From assembly GCA_021397835.1 (NCBI GenBank), contig JAJFZO010000609.1:13704001-13768000 (forward strand): 64,000 nucleotides of DNA. The letters run 5' to 3'. This document shows, in pieces, positions 1 to 10,800 of this stretch (positions are counted from its first letter, which is position 1; every line of letters starts with the position of its first letter). A program made the position numbers and the translations under genes. Source of the stretch: Moringa oleifera (lineage: Eukaryota; Streptophyta; Magnoliopsida; Brassicales; Moringaceae). A model generated the notes under the pieces. It was not told the origin of the DNA. It saw nothing but the letters and a program-made list of their open reading frames with translations, and ran no database searches.

Positions 1-473
1 GTTTATTAAGAACATAGCTGGCTTAGTTCTAAATCCTACCCAACCAATTATGCATTCTTAACATTGTTTTGTTTTAATTAAATACATGTTTTAATATAAG
101 GTTTTAACCTATGTAATAATAAATAAAATATAAGGTCATTTCAACCTCAACTTTAACATAATCATTTACTAACAAGGGAAAAAGATTGAACCGACTAATT
201 AAATTAAATAAGCAGGTACAATGCTGAGAATAATAATTGAATATGATTGATCCTTGACTCACCCTTTGTATTTGCTAATAATTGAAAATTTATGTATTTT
301 ATGATTCCAATAATTATGAATTATTAAGAGAAAGACGTTCAAATTTCTTTTTTAATTTGAATAATTATGAATTATAAGAGGGAGAGGGAGAGAAGAGGAA
401 GAAATCACATGGGGAACAGTTGTCAGTTTTCAAATGGTTGCCAAGGTAGAGACATAAAGAAAGCCGAGTGGTT

Positions 474-505
<32 letters not shown>

Positions 506-1682
506 GGAGACAGAGGCAGGTGCATGGTTGGAGCGCAAGGCAACCAAGCGCCACCGAAATTGGCAGCCAAATAGGCTGCATTTAGCATTTAGGGTTCCCT
601 CATCGGTATTAGAATCTCCATGATCTGAATTGTGTTATTATTTTTTAAATATTAATATATAATAATTTAATAAAGTTAATAATTAAATTATTATATATTT
701 ATTTTTATTATATCAATGCATTCTATACTTTTTTTAAAAAAAATTGACACGTGTGAGGACTATGGTTGAATATCACATGCTTTATTAGATTTTTTTTATT
801 AAGGGTTCATATCTGTGGGCCCAATGCCAGGAAGGCGCAAGCCTTATAATGGAGTTTCCTTTAGTTAAATTCAAAGATTCGTCAAAAGTCGGCCTGGTAG
901 CCCACCAGTTGCTCACCGAGTCACCAGCACCTACGGGACCCAAAAGGCATAATTGAGAATAATGCTCTAAAATTGAAATATCCATTCTGCAATCAATTTA
1001 TATTGGACCCTCCATACGCATCACCACATACAAGTAGTGCCTTAAAAACGAATACATTAATATTAGAAATAATAATCTATAAAAACGTTTTTGTAAATTG
1101 TAAATAATATTAAATAAATACTTTTTTTATTTAAAGTAAGTATTGATTAGGTCAAGAATGTGGCGCGCACCAATGCAGCAACGGCCATCCTTTGACATAA
1201 GATTAAAAAATGTAAATGGGAGCCAAGAGGGAGATCATCGACATAGAGAATCCCGTCCCATGATTTACGGAAAGGTCGCATTTGCAGAGTTGCAGGCAGC
1301 TATGATCCTTCCTACATCAAGATATTTACTATTTTTTAATCCCTCTACGGTAATTAAAATCTTTCTGTATATACATATTATAATATGTGAATTCCATTTT
1401 TGGACAGCAAACTCGAATGGTTGGGCCAGGACGCTTCCAGAAGTACCCAGAAGAGCCTGGAGAGATTATTGGATCGAGGCCTCCCTCAGGCCACTGCTTG
1501 GACCCCATGGACTATTTGAAAACTTATAACAATTCTATGAAAGCCCTGAAAATTTGGGACAGATACTTGCATAATAAAGGGAACTTTCCGAGCAGTTCAC
1601 GATATACAACGTCTGAAAAGAAACAGAAGCAAAGAAAATGGTACATTTTATGGCAGTAGGTGAACTAAACTAGAGCCTTTCT
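1..1682. other. Intergenic / 3' flank, no gene recognised
   Basis: This AT-rich stretch lies downstream of the minus-strand membrane-protein gene that ends at 1683. It contains a GA microsatellite near 479-504 and several open frames of 60-128 codons, none with a recognisable domain, splice partner or coding-like composition. The part nearest 1683 probably includes that gene's 3' UTR. Confidence 0.5.
479..504. repeat. (GA)n microsatellite
   Basis: An uninterrupted GA dinucleotide run followed by impure GA-rich sequence. Runs of this type are common in plant intergenic DNA. Confidence 0.9.
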
Positions 1683-4600
1683 TCAGCTGTTCTTGTCCCT
1701 TTCAAGAATTTCAGTTAATTGTTTTGTGTAGATGCGGTGGTGCCGCTCTCTCCCGTAGACTATCCAGAAGATCAGGGAGAGCATTACGGCAGTCGAGACT
1801 ATAACCAAGCCGACATAGATCCATTTGCTGTATCTCTGCAGGCCAGGACAGTGATCTCTGTATATGTCACTGAACGTCTGTCGCACGAACGTGCAGTCTT
1901 CTAGCTGAACCAGGAAAGGTGCGTAATTATACAAGGCAAAGCTCACGTTTATTGCCGCCGCCATCTGGTCGTATATCGCCGGAGTAAGCCGTCCTGTCGT
2001 CGTGCATATCCCGTTTGGGGAAACCTGGCAGACGTAATTCCTCCACACCTGCGTGAATTCATGCAAGTGTTAAAGCCTCCATTTGGATTTTGAATAGACA
2101 AATTTTCAAACAAGAAGATACAATATAACTCCGTTTCTTTACCTGAGTTGCATTGTTCAGGTCCACTTCACCAGTGGTGCAAGCTCGATCGGTCAAGTCG
2201 GAGAAGAATGGGTTGCAGAGTAAAGGCAACAATGGACCGGACTGATTGAAGTATAATGGTACAAAGTTGGGAGCGAAATTAATGTTGGACACGTTGGTGA
2301 TGACCTCGTTAATTAGATTTACAAGCTGAGAACTGACTTCCTTGCTTCGCATCAAGGTTTCTTGGGAAGTTGCATTGTCCACGCAGGGCAGTATATCATC
2401 TAAAGCTGTGTGAGCAGCTGGGTTCTGGACCCATTGATTCATTGCAACACAAGTGTCTGCTGCAACACTAGCACGTCGAGCAAAAGAACAGTTAGCTAAG
2501 CAGCAGTTGATATAAAGCAGGACCTGTTGAAAATTTGAAGCTGTTGAAGAATTACTTATGGAACAGGAGGAACATGCCACACAAAATAAATGTTCCAGCA
2601 ACTAGAATCCATCCGAGGGTGACAAGGCTGCAACGAAAATATAACCCAATCCTTGAGCAAGGGCAGAACTAGATCTGTGAAAAGCATTTTGAAAGAAACT
2701 CGAGCTTGTGCATATCATATCTTACATATAAACGAGAAGCTGCATGCCGAAAACTGAGAACACTGTTGGGAAAATTCAGAAATGGTAATTAAAATAATAC
2801 CCGCATGGGAAATGCTAATTGTTAGGGAATGGAATTATTTAGTATCTGATTAAGGAAATGAAAGAGGCTCACAGAATCCAAGAAACATCAAGAGAAGCAT
2901 AATAGCAGTAATAATGATAAGTGTCAGCCTCCTGCACACAGGTAAACAGAGTCTTCTCATGAAAGTAATTTCTGAAAGAACTGATACAGATAGAAGTCTT
3001 ACATCCCTCACTTACATGGAATCTAGGAGTTCTTTTATGTCATCTGAATTCTCCATTGTTTTGTCTGCAACAATGCTTGCAGAGGAATTGATTTTTGCTT
3101 CGATTTGGTCAATATCAGTTTGTACATTTGAAGGCAGAAACACTTGATCAACCCCAATCTGCTTAGCTGCAGCAAGATAATCTGAAACACCTTTTAGTTG
3201 CCCAACAGTGGCATCTGCCTGATTCACAATGTACTCCAATGTTTTTCTCGTACTGTCGTGGAACTTTTCCTGACCAGCATAGAGAATGATACATCCAACA
3301 CTGTGGTCACAGAACGAAATATTAGGTCTGTCATAGGAAATCACTTGGGTGTAAACTGAGACAAGAAGATTCTTTACATTGCAGCAGTGGTGAAGAATAC
3401 GAGGAAAATAAGAGAGAGAGCATAAGCTGTGCGGGAATAACCATAAGGTTGCCTTTCACAGCAGAATCGACAGAGACATACAAGCAACAGGCAGAGCCCA
3501 AATCCCAAGAACCAGGCAGCAGCAACGGCAAACAGGGGAACTGCAGTAAAGCTCACAGACTGCCATTAAGAAATTATGGACTAATCAGTTAACAGGACAA
3601 TCTCAAGATGGTATAAAACTTACCTATACAATAAATTGGATGTAACTGAACTGTCATCATGCATTATAAACACATCCAAGAGCAACTTTGTGCAAACAAG
3701 TTCTGTAGACGAATTTCCCATTGCAACATTCAAATGATTAGTTTAGAGCCAAGAGTTTTAACTACTATGAAATGAAAAAAAAAAAAAAACAAAAAGAAGA
3801 GAAAAGAAGAATTATGCCAAATCAGTAGCAAAATGTTGGATGACATAGTGCCCTGATTACTTCCAGGGTTGAGATGAGAACTTAACTATACCTAAGAATC
3901 CTCAATGTATGGGAAGGAATGAGATTGAATTACTGAATATCTCTTGTTCGTCTATCAACTGCTCATATCAAAGCCAGTGCTCATTATTACTAAAGCATTA
4001 TGGTAAGTCCTGTTTTTGCCATATCTCTGGTAACCATGAAGGTGGCATAAAACAATACAAATAGAATTGCATAATCCACGAAGTGGGCATCAGATTAGAA
4101 GCAAGAAGTCATTTTTGAATGGTAAGCGGGCATTTGACAGCATTGCATTCGTGATAATTTTCCTCATAACCCAGAATAAGACAATCAAATTGCAGAGTTG
4201 TTGTGCAACACAGAGCAAGCAAATTCCGACTACAATATTAGCCAAAAAAAGAAGGAAACTAGATATTAAACTAGTTATTTGAGCTAACCCAATTCATCAA
4301 CTGTTAATACTTTGCGCTCTTTTCATTTAAGCAATCTTTTCCTTTTTTTTTTTCCTTAACAATTACATGTGTGTGTATGTATGCCCCCAGAGGCTGGATG
4401 TATTATTGCAGTAAACATGACCGTCTTAAGCTAATTAAGTTAAAGAAACCAATAGATTTCTGCTGTTACCATATGCAGCCAAACTTTTTGATCTTCACCG
4501 ATAGAAACCTGGCTAGAATATTCCAATACTTAAAAATAATGTAAGGTGCACGTGTGAAATCTAAACTGTGTATATAATAAATTAATCACAGATTCGCAAT

Positions 4601-5242
4601 ATAAGACAAATTTCATGCATTATGAACATTAGAAAATGAGAAATCTGAAGAACTCACAGCCCAGTAGTGGTTCTCACTGATATTCCATCCTCTTGTGTAT
4701 CTTCTGAACCCATTAAGGGGGTCTCTTCGGTAAGTCCTCTCAGGGGCCAAGACAAGTGAAGGGTACTCAACAGGTTCACCGATGGGTCCCTCCACCACAG
4801 ACCGTCTGCCAGTCTCCCATGAAAACTTCACAGAATGAGTTGCTTTATTTACTGTCCCTGAAAATGAAAGGGAAAATCAACAGGAAAATAACAACTACTT
4901 TCTTTCCCTTTGGATGTTAGCAATGTGGCAAACCACATATAATTTCCTGGCCAAGTTCTTGGGTAACAGAAACAAGTTTAAATACACAACCTACTAAATT
5001 TTGCACCACTAAATTAGGTTATTCATGTATTTACTTTCTTGGTTCTGCTACATTTTCTCAGAAATCAAACAAATGCTGATAAACAGAGAGCCCTACAGTA
5101 ATATACAAGTACCTGAAGTGGGTTGAACGTAAAGAGTGCCAAAGTGAGGAGCCCCATGTGAGAAGGAAAGGAATGTCAAAGAAGAAATGAAGAGAACTAG
5201 GAACACGAGAGGAGCTTGCAGTGACCTGTAACGAAACGTCAT
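1683..5242 (-). CDS. Plant multi-pass transmembrane protein (AT2G25270-like)
   Basis: I assembled nine coding exons on the minus strand: 5113-5242, 4658-4857, 3378-3559, 3016-3300, 2873-2931, 2726-2762, 2556-2627, 2143-2467 and 1683-2048. They sum to 552 codons (551 aa) with GT-AG borders throughout. The start at 5242 opens a hydrophobic signal peptide (about residues 8-31). Hydrophobic segments follow at about 114-137, 155-177, 268-290, 293-320 and 510-533. A cysteine-rich loop lies between the last two (DTCVAMNQWVQNP, CNPFF, CQVSPNG, DHCPGL) and carries NxS/T sites such as NATSQ, NVSN and NQSG. The architecture resembles Tweety-like membrane proteins, and the sequence fits the plant family I know from AT2G25270 (about 545 aa). 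The molecular function is unknown; a plasma-membrane or endomembrane location is inferred. Exons of only 37, 59 and 72 nt make this gene easy to mis-annotate. Confidence 0.87.
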
Positions 5243-5490
5243 TGCCACACACAGCAATACAGAAGCGGAGTTTTGAGGCGCTCGGAGGAAGAGAGGAGAG
5301 GAAGTCCAAGCATTGGATACTTTGCAATGGCAATCCGCAATTTACCAGTTATCACACTCCCACTGTATTACCAGATTTCTCTGACCAAAGTACCCTTGTG
5401 AGATAAGGCTAAAAGTGGCCTCCTTTATTGCCACTAGCTAAACGTAAACATTAATAGCCGAATAGAAAGAAGAAAATTAAAAGCATCGCC

Positions 5491-5493
<3 letters not shown>

Positions 5494-5525
<32 letters not shown>
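5494..5525. repeat. (GA)n microsatellite in membrane-protein leader/promoter
   Basis: About 16 GA units lie roughly 250 nt upstream of the ATG at 5242. On the transcribed strand they read as (CT)n, a common feature of plant 5' UTRs and a possible BPC/GAGA-factor site. Confidence 0.85.
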
Positions 5526-5528
<3 letters not shown>

Positions 5529-7171
5529 GTGATGGCCTTTGGACATGTGAACAGAGTTGGTGTCCTTCGGTTTCACTTTCCCACAGATCAAAATCAAGGG
5601 AAAGTTTTTTCATTTACCATCAAGATTTGAACTGGGAAGCATACTGTATACCCTTGTTACCTGTGAATTTACATGGATAAGATGAGGGTACTTGCGTCTC
5701 TACAAAACGCCGATTTCCAAATCATGGAAAATAAGCTACAAGGAAAGTAATCAGACATGGAAATGATTTTCCGTAAAATGTGCAGACCCGGCTCGCTCTC
5801 CAAGGAATTATTATGATACTATATGCCTTTTCACTGTGGATTCTTTGACTTGTGATGAAAAAGCCATGAAATTTCTTCAGCTTTCTCTTGTTTGTTCCCT
5901 CCATCGGACACCAAGTCATCAGTAGAGATTTTAAATTATAGCCTATCACCGAATTACCTTAGTTTTGACTAAAACGTCTCCTGAGACACCTTTTCACATT
6001 TTAGCTGGTGTTTCCTTCTTTTGGACAGATATTTACTCAAATCAATCCAAGTATATATACTCATACCATGTTCCTTTTGAAAAGGAGAACGATAAACAAG
6101 AGACAAAGAAAGAAAGGTTACGGTGTAATCCTTAACATGCACATAATAATTTAGAAAGAACAGGATCAAGAAGCAGTATACCCGTTGTAGTCTACAACGT
6201 GCGATGTGAAGATTAGCTGCCAGAGAATGCAAAGCAGGCCCTGAGCTGTACAGCCACATGTTTGTTATGGCTTTCATCTGAACTCATCAGAGTTAACACC
6301 ATCAATTGCTTGTTAAAGCATTGGAGCTTTTGTCATGATTACAGAGTCGTACAACTCCAAAGTGTTGCTTTTTATCAGGTGATTCAAGAGAATCCTTGCA
6401 GTCTCTCTCAAAAGCTTTATCATCATGCTTTTGTGTCAACAACCCCTCCATCAATCCAGTGTGCAGCTTATGAATAACGTCGTCACTTCTGGTGAAAAAA
6501 GAGAGCGTTCCTTAGAGAACCTCGCGGTTATAACTCGAATACACCAGAGCAAGAGAGAGTCTTAAGATTAATATTGCCTCCTTGGTTCAGAGAAGTTAGT
6601 GAAGGGTAACGATCTTCCATGGCAGCATTATATTAAAATCTTGAGTGTATTTTTGTCAGGAAATTAAGCAAATGGTTACCCATTTTTCCTATCCGTATTT
6701 GTTCCTCTTTCCGCACTCTTGGTCGCTGAATCTCTGTCATGGCTGTGGTTTTCTCCAGAAATGGAGCGAGGAAGAGGCCTCTGGTTATGGGCTGGTTTTC
6801 GGCCAGCGACATCTTGGTGAGGATAGTGTGCGCTTATAGGCCTTCCTGAAGACAGCCCATATAAAATAGTGGGGCTTTTAGATTGAATAGTTAAAAACCC
6901 ATGGGCTACCTTAAAAGGGCAAGAAATGGAAATACCATTTTTAGTCGTCTAAAAGGAGAAAAAAAGAAATGGAAGACGTTTGAACTTTTGACTTGTGAAG
7001 TTAATCTCATCAAACGGTGCCAAGTGAGGGGATTGGTTCGCCTTCAGCGCACTTAGAGCGAACGAGTGTGGAGGAGAAAGAATCAGATCAGTCACCTTTT
7101 CTCCTCCTCATAGATTCCTGGCAGAAATATTCCTCTACAGAATCAGGCACAGTCTGCCTTAATCAACAGAG

Positions 7172-7805
7172 GTATCTTTCTAGCTGTAGTTTTTCTAACT
7201 CCTAATTGATCGGAAAGCTCTGTAGTTCTCCGGGCGATGAATGCTTAGTCATTTGGTTCTGATGTGTTTTATCTTGTCCTGTTAGATTTGGTTTCGATTT
7301 AATTTGGTTATGAGCTTGCAAAACACTGTTTAGGGGTTGGTTTTCGCTCCTTTCGTTGGTAGCCCGGTAAATTGAGTGGAGGGGAGATATTTGAGAGTGG
7401 ATTGCATGGTCTGCCTTGTTTTAGCTCTTGAAATGCTTGCTTTAGTGTTGTTTTTAGTTTTGGATAAGTTTTTGCTTTATTTTCTATAATGAACTCTTAG
7501 GTTTCATAAATTGTCATCATAATTCTTTTCTGGCTACTTGAGTATTGTGTTTTTTCTGGACACTGAACATATAACTGGGTTTTATATTAGTTGATGAGTC
7601 GTTTGTTGAAAATTTTGATATTATTGATGCGGCACTAAGGGTTTTGTCACTTCTCTTTGTCATAGTTGCTATGAAGGTTTAAGAAATCAGGCTCCAGTAG
7701 ATTGTATTCATTTTGTTTAGTTTTCTTTTTATTTGCTTAGGTTTTACTTTTTACTCTCTCATTTTTCCTGATTCATAGCAGCTGTTAGCATTCGATTTCT
7801 TTCAG
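7172..7805 (+). other. Putative 5' UTR intron of the UBL gene
   Basis: A donor-like CAGAG|GTATCT and an acceptor-like TTTCTTTCAG|GTGTTG flank T-rich sequence ending 22 nt before the ATG. Leader introns are common in plant genes. There is no coding frame to confirm this one, so it is an inference from splice signals only. Confidence 0.5.
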
Positions 7806-7827
7806 GTGTTGAAAGGCTTCAATTGAG

Positions 7828-10800
7828 ATGGAAAAGAATGGCGGGGATGAAGTTATGTTTTCTGAAAGTCATGAGGCTGGCTGTTCTGAGGCTACTGTTG
7901 AAATAAAGATAAAAACGTTGGATTCTCAAACATACACCTTGCGAGTAGATAAATGTGTGAGTAGTGTGCAGTACTTAATTGTCCATCTAACATGCTGTTG
8001 TTCTATCTAGTTGTTATTCTGCGGAATTTGGTTGCTCTTGTTGATCAGTAATTGTAATTTGCATCAAGTTATGTAGTCTTGCTTTACGGTCCAAGGACTT
8101 CACCTGCTAGGCTGTCTATTCTTCTTAATTCATATATATATTGAGCGTGTTCTTGCTTAATTGTATGCCTTTAGTCTGCAGTTTGTTTATTTCACCTTGC
8201 CTCTTGTAGGTCTGTCTTCTTTGTTTTTCTTTCCTACATTTTGTTATTCCTGATTCCACTTGGTCTGCAGGTGCCAGTTCCTGCATTGAAGGAGCAAATT
8301 GCTTCTGTAACTGGTGTAGTATCTGAACAACAACGCTTGATATGCCGTGGAAAAGTTTTAAAGGATGATCAGCTCCTCTCAGCTTACCGTATCCTCTATT
8401 TGGAAAGTTTTACTGATGTTGCTTTCTGGGCACAATACTTGTATATATTTGGAGTAAATTCATCACCTTTAACGATGGATTTTCACAATGTTGGTGTAGT
8501 TAACCATGTACTTGGAACACAAAGGGTTTACCTGTAGTGTTACGATCTGCAATTGTAGAATATGAGTATGCAGCTGATGGACCTCCTTTGGTTTTGTATG
8601 CAAAAATTCGAATCTCTGTAATCCATATTTAATATTTATTTATTTTTTCATGTAAATTAACATGCTTATAGGAAGTTGATTTCTTATAAAGTGCGAGCTA
8701 ATGCTTGCCAAACAGATCCAGAGTCAGAGCTTAGATGTACATTGATGTCAATTAAGTTTGTTTTCTCTACTTTCTTATTAGTATATATGGACATGGTTTT
8801 CTTAATAAATTTAATTCAGATGTCGAAGATGGTCACACATTACATTTGGTTGTAAGACAACCAATAACCTCATCATCAGAGAGCTTGCCTGATCATATGG
8901 GTTTGTTTTTGATTTTCTTATTTTTAGTTCTACTGTCAACATCATTTACATTCATGCTGTATAACTGGTAATGTAACTTCTTGTATTTGTTGAATCTCCA
9001 TCCATTCATATGGATCCTTTTTTCATGGTGTAACAAAGTTTAATGGACACTCTTTAATGCTGATAGTTCATCATTGACAATGAAGTTAAACCAACTTCAT
9101 AAGATTGTCACACCTTAGCTTTCCTCACTTCAATAATACTCTGATGCATGTTCCTTCTCTGTTGATTGTTCACCTATTCTGCAGTAAATTCATTACTTTC
9201 TTTCTCTCAATATTTGGAGGTGTTTAGTTGGTGTGTTTTTTGTTCAAGGGATCTTTTATTTATTTTTCTTCACCATTTCGCTTTGCTTTGATCTTTTTGT
9301 AAAACATTGTGATTGAATTGTTCCTATTGTCTGGCTTCACTCTTGAATTCCCTGCTCCCCAGCCTTTAGTACATTAGACATCTAGAAGTATCTTTGTCCT
9401 GCACTAAAGGTGATTGTATTCTTATTATTATTTGGCGACTAATACTTCCTGGAGATTGGCTTATGTTTTTACCTTTTATTTGACCACATGGCATCATTTG
9501 CCACTACAGATCTTGCTTCAAGTGCTGGCGACATTCAAGGCAGTCGAGGGCCCAGTGTACTAGTGGGGACGTTCAATATTTCTGAACAAGGAGATGGAAA
9601 TTTTCCAGATCTCGGTCGAGTGGGTTTTAGAGTTTTTGAATTGAAATTTGCTTTAAAATGTGCATTGATGTGGCAAATGATGCGCCTTTTTTTTTGTGAT
9701 TCTTGTGTAACAGGTAGTTTCAGCTGTTCTCAGTTCTTTTGGCGTCAGTGGTTTTGGAAGTGGCATTGAAGAGGTTGATCCGAATGCAACTGTTTAGTAA
9801 TTACTTCATTAACCAACCATCAAATAGTTGGTGGACATACCAAAAGTCTCCTTGCTGTCTTGAAATACATCTCATCTAGTTTCCTTTAATTCTTTGACAG
9901 TTGGATAGGCTTTCACAAATGGCCACTGCTAGTGGTGCCAGAGATTCCAGCAGACAGCACTTGAATGAGGCTACTACAGGAAATCAGACTAATCCCCTTA
10001 GTGTTGCTTCTTCTGCTACTCCTTTGGAGCCTCTCCCGCTGCCAGTGAGTGTCAACCCACTTTTTCTTTTCCTTTTCTTAAATCTTCATGCAGCTTGGTT
10101 TATTTATTTTATTTTTTATTTTTTTTTGGGGGGGGGGGTGTATAACATGTCTTTGTGCATGAGATACTTCTTATTTTTATTTTTATTGTTTGTATGTTTT
10201 TCCTTGAGAACATTTTTAAGATTGTCATTGTTGTCATTTCAGGTGATTCCAGATTCTTTGACAACTTTATCTCAATATCTAAATCATTTGAGACATGAAT
10301 TTATTACTCATGGTTTGTATCCTTCCTGTTATACTATTCAAATTATCTTGAAATTTTAAGTCGATCTTTTGTTTTTCATAGTCGACTTATTGACATTTTG
10401 AATTTGCTGCAGGGGCTAGTGGGGACGGTTCACAACCTACTTTAGGTCATGGGACTAGTATAAGAGAATCTGTTCTTGCCACCCATGCTACTTCAGAACT
10501 GAGTAGGCTTCCAGGGCCATCATCCTTGGCAGAAGTGATGCGGTCAATGAGGCAATTATTGATTGAGCAAGCAGCAGAAGGCCTATCTGTATGTCTCTTA
10601 CCAAAGTTTATTGATGATTCTGGACTGTTTAGTTTAGCAAGAAAATGTTGTATGTTGTTTCTATGTTCCCTAATTTTTGCAATTTTTTGGTGAAGAAATG
10701 TTTCATGGTTTTTGGGATTGAATATGAGCCCAGAAAGCGCTAGTTAACTTCTATAAGAAAATAAAGGTATTTAACTCCCTTCGCACTTGAAACTTTAGAC

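Larger units (their letters stand above)
5243..7827. promoter_or_regulatory. Divergent upstream region between membrane protein and UBL gene
   Basis: The two flanking genes are transcribed away from each other. A GA run at about 5494-5525 reads as CT on the membrane-protein strand and probably lies in its leader or core promoter. On the plus side, a probable UBL 5' UTR near 7020-7171 is followed by a putative leader intron (CAGAG|GTATC at 7171/7172 to TTTCAG ending at 7805). The 5600-7000 interval has no recognisable gene. Confidence 0.55.

Noticed and set aside
1143..1659. Open frames of 90-128 codons downstream of the membrane-protein gene
   Set aside because: Composition resembles untranslated DNA, no family is recognisable, and at least one frame has no true ATG start.
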